This document shows positions 11,601-22,719 of a DNA stretch of 64,000 bases, piece after piece. Positions within the stretch are counted from its first letter, which is position 1. Every line of letters begins with the position of its first letter. The stretch is from Bimuria novae-zelandiae CBS 107.79 (lineage: Eukaryota; Ascomycota; Dothideomycetes; Pleosporales; Didymosphaeriaceae), in assembly GCA_010015655.1 (NCBI GenBank), contig ML976713.1:206160-270159 (forward strand), read 5' to 3'. The notes under the pieces were generated by a model. The model was not told the DNA's origin and ran no database searches. It saw nothing but the letters and a program-made list of their open reading frames with translations. Made by a program: the position numbers and the translations under genes.

Positions 11601-14000
11601 ACTATTTAAGTACACTGTTATGCTATTTAGACTCACAAACGCACTAGCTACATTTCAGGCGCTTATTAATAACGTCTTATAATACTATCTTGATATCTTT
11701 GTTGTTGCATACATGGACGACATTCTAATCTACTTAGAAAACATAAACGACCACGTGGAACATGTTAAAATAGTACTTAAGGAACTTAATAAGTTATACT
11801 TATAACTTAAATTAGAAAAGTGTAAGTTCTTCTAAATAGAACTTAAATTCCTTAGATATATTATTAACACTAAAGGAATTAAGGTAAGCCTAGACAAAAT
11901 TAAATGTGTTAAAGACTAGCCACGATCATAATTAGCTAAGAATATCTAGGAATTCTTAGGATTCTATAGATTTAATTAATATTTTATTAAGGATTACGCA
12001 AGGATCACAATACCGCTCACAAACCTTACTAAGAAGGACGTACCCTTTAAATAGATAATAGAATGCGAAGAAGCATTCCAGGCACTACGGCAAGCATGTA
12101 TTAGTCCACTAGTACTAATGCACTTCCAAGACAATAAACCACTAAGGATTAAAACGAACGTAAGCGACTTAGCACTAGGAGCATGTGTAAAGCAAGAAAA
12201 GGATAGGCATTAGCATCTAATCGCCTACTACTTATGCAAACTCAACGACGCGGAATCACGATACGACATACACGACAAAGAACTATACGCAATTATTAGA
12301 GCATTAAAGCATTAGAGGATTTACGCATATAGTTACTTAGATCTTATAATCTTTATAGACTATAAGAATCTCTTACGATTCACGATAACCAAGGAATTAA
12401 CACCACGTTAAGCGAGATGGTTAGAAACAATAGGGCAGTATAAATTCAAGATTGTGTACACCCTAGGTAAGGAAAACGGACGAGTAGACGCCCTGAGCAG
12501 GCGTAGCGATCTTGTAGGAGATAAGATTAAAACCTATTCTACTATTCTATAGCAAAATAAAGACAGATCCCTCGGACCAACAGCGGAACTTAATTAAATC
12601 CTCGTGATAACACGAGAGGTACCTGTAAAATAACAGACTAAGATTATTTAATAATACCACGACGACCCTGCGTACGGACACCTAGGAATTAAGAAAATAA
12701 TAGAACTTATCTAGCGCAATTACAGCTTTAAAGGAATTAAAGAAGTAGTAACCTAGTATATCTGTAAATGCGTAGAATGCTAACGAAACAAGCACGCAAC
12801 ATATCTTAAGTACGGTAAGATATAAGCGATCTAGATACTAATAGCACCATAGGAAGATATCGCTATAGACTTTATAACAGGACTACCCGGATCAAAGGAC
12901 CTAGCAATAGGAATAAAGTACAATTCTATATTAGTAATTATTTATCAATTTACTATATACGTAGAACTACTACCATGCCAGAAGACGACTATAGCTAAAG
13001 AACTCGTATTCCTTATCCTAGACTGCCTTATACGATACTATAGTATACTAAAGACAATTAGTAGCAATTGAGACAAGCTCTTTACTTTAAATTACTAGAC
13101 AACGCTTATAGCACTTATCGGAATAAAACGGAAGCTATTAATAGCTTATTATCCACAGACGGATGGACAAACAGAACGTACGAATTAGACGATTGAAACG
13201 TACCTACGCATCTACTGCAACAACCAGAAAAATAACTAGATTTCCCTATTACCTATGGCACAATTAGCATACAATAACGAGATATTAGTAGTAACGGGAT
13301 ACACGCCATTCTATGCAAACTATAGAAGATATCTATATCTCTTTAATTAAACGTTTCTTACGACTATTAAAACGGAAGAAGCCATTAGTTTGGCGGAAAA
13401 AATAAAAAAGACGCACGAACAACTCTAAGAGAACCTTAAGAAAGCTTAATAGTAAGCCATTTCCTATACAAATTAAAAACGAAAAACGGCACCTTAGCTA
13501 AAGAAGGGGGATAAAGCATATTTAATTATAAAGAATCTTTAAACTTAGAAGAAGAAACACAAGAAACTGGATTATGTTAAGGTTAGACTATTTTTTATTT
13601 CCGAGCAAATATCACTGGTTAACTATAGATTGGAACTACTACTAGACGCCAAGATACACCTAGTATTTTATATAGACCGATTAGAACCAGCCGACCTAGA
13701 GACACTAGTCGGAACCATCTTCTATCACTAACTAGAGGAAGAAAACGAATTTAAAGTTAAATAAATACTACAACACATAGATTAGCCACGCACATATCTT
13801 ATTAAATAGAAGGGATACCCACACAGCGAGAATACATAGGAACCTAAGAAAAACTTAGTAAACTATAAATAATTGCTCTACTAATACTATAGGAATATAC
13901 CTAAGAGCCGCTCGCGATTATAGGCAAGATACCAGAGTAATTATCTAATAACCCTAGTGTTGACTACATTAGAGGAGAGAAGCTAATAGTAGCCGCTATA
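8690..14000 (+). pseudogene. Gypsy gag-pol pseudogene
   Basis: Readable landmarks through RIP stops: the zinc knuckle CFTCGKLGHIARNC (CX2CX4HX4C) at 9554-9595; an aspartic-protease region around 10,620-10,900; RT at about 11,300-11,950 with the intact YMDD catalytic motif at 11,710-11,721; RNase H at about 12,100-12,500; an integrase with the H/C zinc-binding region from about 12,657 and a core ending in the YYPQTDGQTER-type block near 13,150; and a chromodomain at about 13,760-13,880 (YLIKWKGYPHSENTWEP with some Trp codons as TAG). Such chromodomains direct integration to heterochromatin in chromoviruses. Frames are kept over long runs, so point mutations rather than indels killed it. Confidence 0.88.
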
Positions 14001-14502
14001 GTAGGACAGTCCTCTAACGCCGCCTCTGCTTCTAACTCTCTAGTAGTATCTATTTTAGATATAAGGCATTACGCCTTCTTCTTAGTACGCTCTTTAGCCT
14101 GCTATAATATTTTCTTATTTTATAGAAGTTAGATTAACACTTCTGCTAATAATTTCTTATCCGTATCTACCTTCTTTTTATACTTATTACGAGTCTTGTC
14201 TAACGATGCCTATAATAAGTTTACGTAAGGCTTTTGCGCACAAATACACTTAGAACACTTTAGACAGGCGTTAGGATTAGACAACGGTATAACAATGCAC
14301 TTAGAGCTAGAAAGTAAGTAACAATTATAAGAGATAAGATAGATAACACTATTATAGCAAGTTTTAATGCTAAGATAGATAGCGCGGGCTTTAGCGGAAG
14401 ACATTATAGCAAAGCGCACTAAAAAGCGGGGCAACTAAACTTTATCTATTTAGTAAGACAGGTTATGTAATTTAAGGACAAATTGTTGGAGAGAGGGGAT
14501 GA

Positions 14503-14979
14503 TATTAGGATCTGTATTTAGCATTACCAGGCTAATATTCTGAGACGGCCAAGGTCTTATGGGAGCCAATGGTGGCACAGCAATGGGCAGGTCACGTGAC
14601 TACTCGAAGCGCTCGAATCGAGCAAGTTAAGCATATGTAGAAAGCCAAGGCTGCGCTTGACATGCTCGAAGCGAGTAAGTTAAGTATATGCAGAAAGCTA
14701 AGGCTGCGCTTAATATGCTCGAAGCGAGCAAGTCGAGCATGCTAAGTATATAAGAATATAAGGATAGACTCTTCCACCTCGTGTTTAACCTGTTTATTAA
14801 TCTATCGTTTAGATTCAGTCAGGCTCTTGTTAATTTAATTATAACACACCTTACTTTAATACTAACACCCTATTAATAAGCGCGAGCTATTAATACACCC
14901 TTTCCCGTCTTCGACATCGCTCCTGCTAGAGAACCAACCTTAACCCCATTTCGGACTAGCTACCCGTAGGGACTTAACA
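14503..14979 (+). repeat. Gypsy 3' LTR
   Basis: 477 bp, starting TATTAGGATCTG (RIP-altered TGTTAG) and ending GACTTAACA. It has an extra palindromic repeat unit compared with the 5' LTR and lacks the MITE. Differences from the 5' LTR are mostly C-to-T or G-to-A. Confidence 0.88.
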
Positions 14980-15616
14980 TTTTAATATATAAAAAAGAAT
15001 ACTATTAAACGTATATAACTAGGGTAAGAAGTTAAGAAGGCGTTATTATAAAAGTCTCCTTATTACGCACGATAAGTCTTATATAACTATATTTAATACC
15101 TCTATATATAAAACTTTAGTAGATAAACTAACGTATTAAAAGTATAAAATTATTAATCTAGTACTAACTAAGCGCTTCTAGGGGTTATATAAAAATCTAT
15201 ATAATAATTAGAGTAAAGAGGTAACTTTAAGATAAGGCTTTTTATTATAAAGAGCTTAATTTTGGTACTTTAAATCGCGTACGTTATTTATAGTAGTATA
15301 AATCCCTATATATAGTATCTATAATATAAAGGAGTCGCGCCTACGCCTACTTTTAATAATAAATAAGTAATAATATAAGTATAAGATAGTTAGCTTACTA
15401 TTACTAAATTATAGTATATAATTACCTTAATTAGTAATAATAATAAGGCCTTCTTATTATCTTATTTTAAAACTTTTATAAATTTAACGCTGAAGCAAGG
15501 TAACTAGGCTTATTAAGTATTAAATAAATACTTAGTAATATAATTACTATTTAAATTATTATATAAATAGCATTTTATAATATCTTGTTTATTAAACCTA
15601 TTTATTTATTGAGCTA

Positions 15617-17470
15617 GTAGGGCCGTGCGGAGCACGGCCTTTCTCAGAGAGAAACTACGCAGTAGCCGCTAGGGGCCGAGTAAGGAAGGTTGAACAAGCT
15701 CAGCTAACGGCTGACAGCGCGCGATAGCACATCCACAGTGGCGCGGATAAGGCTGACGCGTAAGGTTAACCGAAGGCGATTTTGCAATGCACCAAAATGA
15801 TGAGATGAACACCTTGGTGACGCTAGCAGGGAGGACGGCCGAACCGCACCTGCCATACAAAGGGTAATCTCAATAAAGTCGGCCGTCACGTGCAGCAGGG
15901 ATTCCTGCAGGGGTAGCAACTTCAAAAGTCGCGCATCTTGATTCCATCTAAAGTATGAGCAAATACACCCAAATAAGATGTTCTAATTATGCTGTAAAGT
16001 TGTTCTGGCCACCTGCGCCTCGCAGAGCTCTGCAACGCGCATAAAGTAGGTGGGATGAAGCTTTTCGGCCATATACTGCCTGAGTGTCTTATCACCTTGC
16101 CAGACCTCCTTTTTGGCCTCCTTGGAACTTGATAGGCATTCGTAACTTGCCAAAAAACCTTCTAGACGCCCAAAACAGCGCTCAATTAGGTGTAAGTCAG
16201 GTGAATTAGGAGGCTAAGGGCCAAACTTAATTCTTAGAGCTTTAATTTCTAGCTAGCAGTACTAGAGGCCTAGTAAGTATAAGTAAACGTTATTTTAAAT
16301 TAAATAAATAGCTACGCCTTAGTTATTATCGCGTATAGCGTAGTAATAAAGGAATAGGTGTTTCTTAAGTATATTCTTTGCGTACTAGATGCTATTTATA
16401 CCCTTCCCTCCTTTGCATATAAACTCCTCTATTTTAAAAAACTTTTAATAGTAAAAAGTTTTTTAATACCTGCGCGGAGAGCTCCACCTTTTTTATAAGT
16501 AGCCTTATTAGTAGCTTAGCGTTAACTATTATTATAAGCAATATTATAGTTAATTTTTTATAATTACTACTTTTTATAAGTACTAGTAATAGTCGCGTAA
16601 GAGCGTTTAACCTTAAAGGCTTCTTTTACTATATTATTTATATAGGAGTCGCGTTATATAAGGTTTTTATAGCTTATATTATTATCTTAAGCCTAAATAA
16701 CGCAAGGGCGTTAATAAGAGTAAGTAGTATTAGTTAAAGTAGTAGCGTAGATTATAAAACTAAATTTAGGTAGCGTTATAAGTAGTACGTAGACGTTACT
16801 ATCTTATCTAATTAATCTTAAAATCCTTTACTTTCTACCACGTATATTACTCTCGTAAATAGACTTAGAGATCTTATTATAGTAAATAAATATAATGCGT
16901 AGAAAGTATAAGTTATTTTTAGCCTTAAGCTAGGCATAGTACTATAGTTATTAGTTCTTATTATTACTACTAAGCGCTAGTTTTTTAAGTTATACTCTAT
17001 AAGTTATTACGTATAGGTGCTGCTTGTCGCGGTGCTCCCTAGCAATATTATAGACTATATTCTTACTAAGTGTGATGCTAGCTTCTACGCAGAGGTCTCT
17101 AACAGCGTTATGCACCCGGTAGGTGCCATATACAATAATGTTATGCCGTGGTCTTGCGCTCAGCGTAGAGCCATCGCGTACCTTTACAGGTCTGCCAGGA
17201 GGAGACTGCTTGACTGTAGGTGTTGCAGCTAGCAATTCCTGTAGTGAGTCGACCTTTGCAGTATCTTTGACGCGTCGAAATGCCTTACCACATGCGTGGT
17301 CAGTTATACCCAAATCAGTGGCGATTTCTGGGAAAGTGAGGTTGTATTATGTTCTGAGAACGACGATAGCAGCTAGCTGGGCTTCTGATAGCAATCAAGA
17401 GTTTTTTTTTTTTTTTGGGCAGGATTTGAAGCCATATTGAGTGCGAAACGTGAGGTTAAAGTGTAGGTGT
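15617..17470 (-). mobile_element. Tc1/mariner-type transposon, right end lost
   Basis: A TIR at 15,617-15,682 (GTAGGGCCGTGCGGAGCACG...) abuts the shared TA at 15,615-15,616. It matches both arms of the MITE at 237-404. A minus-strand transposase follows. The matching TIR expected after about 17,450 is missing, and retrotransposon sequence begins there, so the end was probably removed when the LINE inserted. The right boundary is approximate. Confidence 0.75.
15983..17435 (-). pseudogene. Tc1/mariner-type transposase pseudogene
   Basis: On the minus strand a start ATG (17,433-17,435) is followed by MASNPAQ and a poly-A run (15 T on plus, 17,402-17,416) that puts it out of frame with the rest. 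The HTH region (FPEIATDLGITDHACGK) and a segment up to about 16,990 are readable. The middle is RIP-ruined. The C-terminal DDE_3 block is intact: PPNSPDLHLIERCFGRLEGF near 16,150-16,210, then WQGDKTLRQYMAEKLHPTYF, with a stop at 15,983-15,985. The homopolymer slip and RIP stops make it non-functional. Confidence 0.8.
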
Positions 17471-17689
17471 TGACGCTCTACAGAGCTCTTAGAGGCTCGG
17501 AGACTCTGTTCCGCTAGTGACGCGCTAGCGTCTTGGCAAGTCACATAACGGCCGGCTTTATTAAGATTACCCTTTGTAGGGTTGTAAATAATTTAAAGAC
17601 TGGAACCGCGGACGCTCGCTTAGCTAGTTCCCGCTATAAGGCGTTCCGTGCTGATTACCCAACGTCGTGCTAGAGCCCTAATAGCGCCG

Positions 17690-19040
17690 TCAGACTCCAA
17701 CTACGAACCGTCGACACCACCCCCTCCGCCAGACAAGCGAACTAGGAGACGTACGACTAAGGCGCTCGAAGCCCTGTAGTAGTTCCCCGTAACAAGAGCA
17801 GTGGTTACGGTACCGTAGCAATAGCAGAACAGCGAGGCCGAGCGCACGTAGCAACGCCTAACGCACAATAGACTCCCGCCCTTTCCCACCAGGCGCGTGT
17901 CGCTGTCCTCTAAACGCGAACGCGAGCCTAAAGGGAGCAACACTAGGCTAGGTTAGTTAGTAGTGCTTATTATAAGTCTTAAGGAGACGATAGCGTAGTA
18001 AAGTAGTATTATTATAAACTAGAATAAGATTATTAAGAATATTTAACGCGACCGCGCAACGTTTTAGTTAGAGTAGTAGTATCTTAAGGACTAAATTATA
18101 AAGCTTTAAGAGATAATTAGCTCTCTACACGCACGGCTCGATACTATCTTAATTAAGCTACTATTAACGTAGTTATAAGCGTTAGTTACCGCTAGCGGGC
18201 CGCTAGCAGGCGCAAGTACAATAGTTTTAAAAATAATAAGTATAGGGACGGTAGACAAGGATAATATGCGGCAGCTAGTAATTAACGTAAGCTAAGTAGG
18301 AGACGGCACAGCGAAGAAGGTAGCCACGATAGAAATAGCTAAGCAGGCTATCTAGCAAGGTATAGATAGCGTAGAGAGGCTTATTAGTATAATAGTTAAG
18401 GGATTCCGCGTATGGCGAGCGAACGAAGGCACGAGCGTAATTAAGTTCTTAGTTAATAAAGATAAGGAGGCAACGATCCAGCAGACAACGATAGAGTGGC
18501 TTAAGCCAGCACTACCAGGCGCAAGATTAGTGGGCCCCAAATAGTACCTAGTTAAGGTAGACTGGATCGAGGTAGCGCTGGCGATGGACGCGGAGAGCGG
18601 CAAGGTAAGCAGGTTGGCGATAAAACGCTTTGGCATAAAGAACGGGGTAGAGGTGTGCACGATGCGCTGGCTTAGGTAGTTAAGACCTAGTAGATAGCAC
18701 GCGTCGGTAGTGATTAAGATAGTAATAAAAGAGGAGGTAGAGAAGCTACTAAAGTTAGACAGCGTAATATTTAGCAAAGGCGGTATTATAGTGTCGCTAT
18801 TTAAGGAGCGGCGCATGCTAGTGGCCTGCTTTAAGTGTAGATAGTTTGGATACTAAGCACGCAACTATATGCGGCTAAAGATATATAACATGTGCAGGTA
18901 AGAGGGCTACCTATAATATAAGATAGTTAACCTGCGCTACGTTAACTACTAAGACCTGTATTAAGCGTCGCACAGAGAATACCTAGCGTATAGGAGAGAG
19001 ATGGATAGGATCGCCACGCGCTAACGCCATAAATAGGGAG
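17690..19040 (+). pseudogene. LINE ORF1 (gag-like) pseudogene
   Basis: The plus frame reads a Pro/Arg-rich N-terminus (STPPPPPDKRTRRR, about 17,710), a coiled coil around 18,000-18,150, a conserved block (VKGFRVWRANEGTSVIKFLV, about 18,380-18,450; EWLKPALPGARLVGPK, about 18,495) and zinc knuckles beginning CFKC near 18,830. The knuckle Cys/His residues are partly lost. Interrupted by RIP stops. The long open frame on the opposite strand (18,352-18,816) is its shadow. Confidence 0.75.
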
Positions 19041-19129
19041 CTCTAGATTCTCTAGGTAAATATAAAGAGGGGTAGGGAAGCGCAGCACGCGCTTTATAAT
19101 AACGTAGTACTTATTAACTTTTATTTTAT

Positions 19130-22100
19130 TCTAGGCTAGGAGCCTAGATACTTTCTTATAGAGGGAGAAGTAGTGCTGCACGGCACGAATACACGCTAGA
19201 CAATATTTATACTATAGGGTAGGCGAGAAGGATAGTACTTGGTTTAAACGTGCATTTAGGCGGCGCGAGATGTTAAGGCAACGTAGCTATAGGTAGACTT
19301 AGTAGATATTATAGCTGTGGTGGCGCATATATGCGGAAGGAGGCTGATTATTATATCTATATATATCCTAGACCTGTCCTTGTTAACAAGGACTAGGGAG
19401 GAGAACATAGAGGAGCTTAGTAGTAGGCTATAGGCAATTAATAAGCTAGTATAATAAGAGCAACTGCGCGACCCGCACACGGAGGTAGTAGTTACTAATA
19501 ACTTTAACTAGTATAACCTGCTATAGGGAGGAAGCTATATTAATAGCACGGTAAGCTAAAAGGAAAGCGGACTAATTATTAACTTTATAGCAGAGCTAGC
19601 ACTATAGAGTCTCTTGCTATTAGGTGTAACTACGTTTATTAGTAATACGGGACGCTTATTAACGATTAACCTAATACTTACGACACCTAAGTTAGCTAGA
19701 GACTTAGTTAAGTGCTCGATCTAGGAGCACGAGTACGGGTTAAACCACTAGGCCATATAGACGCGCTTCTGCATTAATGTAGGGAGGCAAGAGAGATAGG
19801 AGAGACTATTATTTAAGAATATACTATAGGACAAGATTAGGCAAGTAGTTAAGCATAAGAAGGAAGCAGGCTTTCTATCTAAAGATATAAATAAGATAGT
19901 AAGCCGGCTTACGTAGTAGGCGACTAAGGCAGTGGAGGCGCACTACCTAAGGGCGCGACTATTACTATACATAAAGTGGTAGTAAAACGAGGACCTTACA
20001 GCGCTGAGGAAGTTGTATACATACTAGCAGAACCAAGTATGTGTAATGCGATAGTAGGGGAGAGAGGATACGAAGCTACGCAGCATAGTAATAAGGGCGA
20101 AGAGACTCTTCTACTAGACAATTTAATAGCACTATAAGCAACACTAGGAGGCTTTTCTTAATAATAGTAATAACGTGTGAAAGGCGGCTAAGTACCTAGA
20201 TTCGTAAGTAAGTAGCTTATTTGCTAGGGTACCACTAATTTAGAAGACTGGCCTAGAGGGAGGCGTTACTACGGAAGATAATAAGATTAGAAGAAAGTTA
20301 CTCTAGATATTCTTCTTAAGTCCGCCACCATGCGAGCAGGAGGAGATAATAATAACGTATAATTAACTATATTACGAGCTAATTGCTAAGCACGAGGTAA
20401 AAGTAGCGGTGTTTAGGGCAAGCCTAAATAAGGCGCTAGGAAGAGACAGACTACTAGCGCAAGTGTAAAGAGAGCTATAGCTAGTCTTAGGTAAAGAGAT
20501 TACGCAGCTATTTACGCGCTTACTTAAAATAGGAAAGGTGCTAAAGGCGTAGAAGGTAGTAAAAATTATGCCGCTATAGAAGCCAAAGCAGAAGGACTAT
20601 ACTATTACTAATAACTACTAGCCTATCTTGCTGCTTTCGACGCTAAATAAGGCGCTAGAGTTGCTAGTAGCTAAGCGAATAGCGTACCTAGTAAAGGAGT
20701 ATAGCCTCCTACTAAAGACGCACTTTGGCGCGCGTAAGTAGCGGGCAACAACGTATGCGCTATTATATCTCTATAAGGACGTATTTAAGGCGTGGCGCAA
20801 GAAGAAGACGCTATTATTAGTATTATTTAACGTTAAGGGAGCGTATAATAACGTAGCTACTAAGCTAGAGATTAGACAACTATAATAGCAATAAATCCTA
20901 GAGACAATCGTGCGGTAGGTGTAGAACTTTTACATAGAGCAATAGGCGTGCATCCTTGTTAACGGCACGACGATAGAAGTATAGAGGCTTTCGTAGGCTA
21001 GTCTCCCCTAGGGATTAGCGCTTGCTCCGATCCTCTTCCTGTTTTTTAACGCCGACCTAGTGTAGAGCGCACTATAACATAGTAGCTTAATAGCGTTCGT
21101 AGATAACTACTTAGCATAGGTCATAGAACCGTCGGCAGAGGAGAACACGCAAATAGTTTAAGACAAAGTGGTGCTAATGCTAGAAAAGTGGGAGCGCACT
21201 AGCGGGGCCTAGTTTAAAGTAACTAAAATAAGCTTTATTTACCTTACGCGATACAAGGTAGCAAGCTAAAATAATATAATATTATTATAATTTAAAAAAA
21301 TAAAATATTATACTTATAAATAAGGTTAAGCTTCTAGGCGTAACGCTAAATAAGAAGCTAAAATTTAAAATATATTTTATAAATAAAGTAAGTAAAGTAA
21401 CTAAGGCAGCGCTAGCGCTGGGTAAAATAAAGAATTATAACTTAAAGTAGTTAAGTAACTAGTATAAAGTACGGTGCTACTAGTGGCAGGCTACGCATCG
21501 CTAGTGTAGTACCTAATTACAACGCATAACATAAAGTAGCTCCTGCTACAGTTATAGAGGATCGCGGCGCAGGTAGTAATACGAGGATTCCGCACCGTCG
21601 CACTATTAGTAGTAAAGGTAGAAGCAGGCCTGCTTCCTATAAAGTAAAGACTACGAAAGCAGATAATCACGTTCTAGGCAAGTCAGCGGAGATGTACCGG
21701 CAATTGAACAGCACCGAGGCGGCCATACTCACGCAGCTGCGGACGGGCAAGACGTTCCTCAACGAGTACCTGCACAAGATCAGGGCGGCAGATGCGGCAG
21801 CGTGCGACTGTGGGAGCATAGAATCGATAGCATATTTTCTCTTCGCATGCAGGCGATGGAGGCAGCAAAGGGCGAAGCTGAGACGGCAGCACGGATAACG
21901 GTTCGGGGAGCTGTCGTACGCGCTAGGAGGGTACTCAAGCAGGCAAGAGGGAGGAGATAGCATTAATAGACTAATAGAGTAGTGGAAGGCAGACATAGAA
22001 GCAGTCAGGGCGACGATCAAGTTTGCAAGGAGCAAGGGGCGTCTGCAGCCACACGAAAGGCATGTAGAAAGCAGAGACGAAGCAAAAGCAGAAGAGCGAA

Positions 22101-22130
22101 GACAACTAAGGATTCCCTCTGCTGCCTCGT
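19130..22130 (+). pseudogene. LINE ORF2 (endonuclease/reverse transcriptase) pseudogene
   Basis: An endonuclease-like region precedes the RT. RT landmarks are PLRKPKRKDYT...YRPISLLSTLNKALE (about 20,570-20,660), FGARKQRATTHAL (about 20,725) and GLPQGSALAPILFLFFNADL (about 21,005-21,060). The catalytic FVDD box near 21,090 reads FVDN, a G-to-A change. The C-terminus is open and un-RIPed (21,692-21,898): LNSTEAAILTQLRTGKTFLN, then a CDC...C zinc-binding tail. Frames are broken upstream. Confidence 0.75.
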
Positions 22131-22426
22131 GAGCGTAGAACGGCAAGCTGTCTACATACGCGCCTCGGCCAGTGCGCTGCCGATTAAAAAGCGCACGACG
22201 CCGGACATACCCTGCGGACGCAAGGCCTCGACCAGCTATATAGCTTGCCGCCTACGGTGGTATAACATCTTTCCTTTTTTCTTTCCTTTGTTAAGCATAA
22301 AGATAGGCATCGGACAAGCAGGACTCACGGTTGGCTTCTAAACTAGAGAAGGCGTAACGAAGCAAAGTATACATAGCTAGCGCATTGTAACGGCCCATAC
22401 CCACTAGGTGCATGGTCATAATAGAA

Positions 22427-22428
<2 letters not shown>
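22131..22428 (+). other. Probable LINE 3' UTR
   Basis: Un-RIPed sequence of normal composition follows the C-terminal LINE coding region and ends at the (CA)16 run. There is no gene-like frame; the weak open stretches across the CA run encode only Cys-Val repeats. Confidence 0.45.

Positions 22429-22460
<32 letters not shown>
22429..22460. repeat. (CA)16 microsatellite
   Basis: Perfect 32-bp CA run at the end of the LINE 3' region. It could be the element's simple-repeat tail or the insertion target. Confidence 0.95.
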
Positions 22461-22463
<3 letters not shown>

Positions 22464-22572
22464 AGATGTTTCGAAGTGCGTAGATAATGAGTGGGTAGAG
22501 GGTACATGGGGCACAGCTCACGATATCGCCACTTTTTAACCCACATATATCCCCTGTAAGCCGCTATCGGTG
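22461..22572. other. Short unique spacer
   Basis: About 110 bp of normal composition between the CA run and the next transposon. Nothing is recognised in it. Confidence 0.5.
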
Positions 22573-22719
22573 GTTTCGTAAATTCCCGCTCACCATGTGA
22601 CCTGGGCGCTTGTTAGGTAATCGCTTCCTGCGCGTCATTTGACCCCACCTATTTTTCTGTATAATCGGATGCCGTACATAAATTTATCCCTTAAACAATA
22701 TCCTGCTATTATCCTTAAG

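Larger units (their letters stand above)
8090..14979 (+). mobile_element. Gypsy (chromodomain) LTR retrotransposon, RIP-degraded
   Basis: The 5' LTR is 8090-8649 and the 3' LTR 14,503-14,979, with target duplication TTTTA (8085-8089 and 14,980-14,984). A purine tract precedes the 3' LTR at about 14,488-14,502. Between the LTRs, plus strand, the order is gag with zinc knuckle, protease, RT, RNase H, integrase and chromodomain: the chromovirus order. Trp, Gln and Arg codons are replaced by stops throughout, mostly TAG, so it is dead. Confidence 0.93.
5758..15614 (+). mobile_element. Fot/pogo DNA transposon split by a solo LTR and a Gypsy element
   Basis: The TIRs are GCTTAATGAACAAACAGG from 5758 and its RIP-altered inverse ending at 15,614. 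They are flanked by TA at 5756-5757 and 15,615-15,616, with direct sub-repeats at 17-bp pitch. The element's own DNA is 5758-7490, 7952-8084 and 14,985-15,614. The rest is a solo LTR (7491-7946) and a Gypsy element (8090-14,979). Removing both leaves about 2.5 kb, normal for Fot elements. Confidence 0.8.
17560..22460 (+). mobile_element. Non-LTR retrotransposon (Tad1-like LINE), mostly RIP-degraded
   Basis: Plus-strand order is ORF1 with CCHC knuckles, then endonuclease and RT, then a C-terminal Cys/His segment and a 3' UTR. The order and wording match fungal Tad1-clade LINEs. RIP is heavy from about 17,940 to 21,660 and nearly absent from 21,670 to the end. The 5' boundary is not sharp (17,470-17,600). 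The 3' end is taken at the (CA)n run. No target duplication was identified. Confidence 0.75.

Noticed and set aside
18352..18816. 154-codon open frame on the minus strand
   Set aside because: It lies opposite the best-preserved part of LINE ORF1, whose plus-strand blocks (VKGFRVWRANEG, EWLKPALPGARLVG) are clear family matches.
21667..22146. 159-codon open frame on the minus strand
   Set aside because: Antisense to the LINE C-terminal region (LNSTEAAILTQLRTGKTFLN with Cys/His tail), which is the coding strand.
22291..22546. Frames with Cys-Val repeats
   Set aside because: Translation of the (CA)16 microsatellite.
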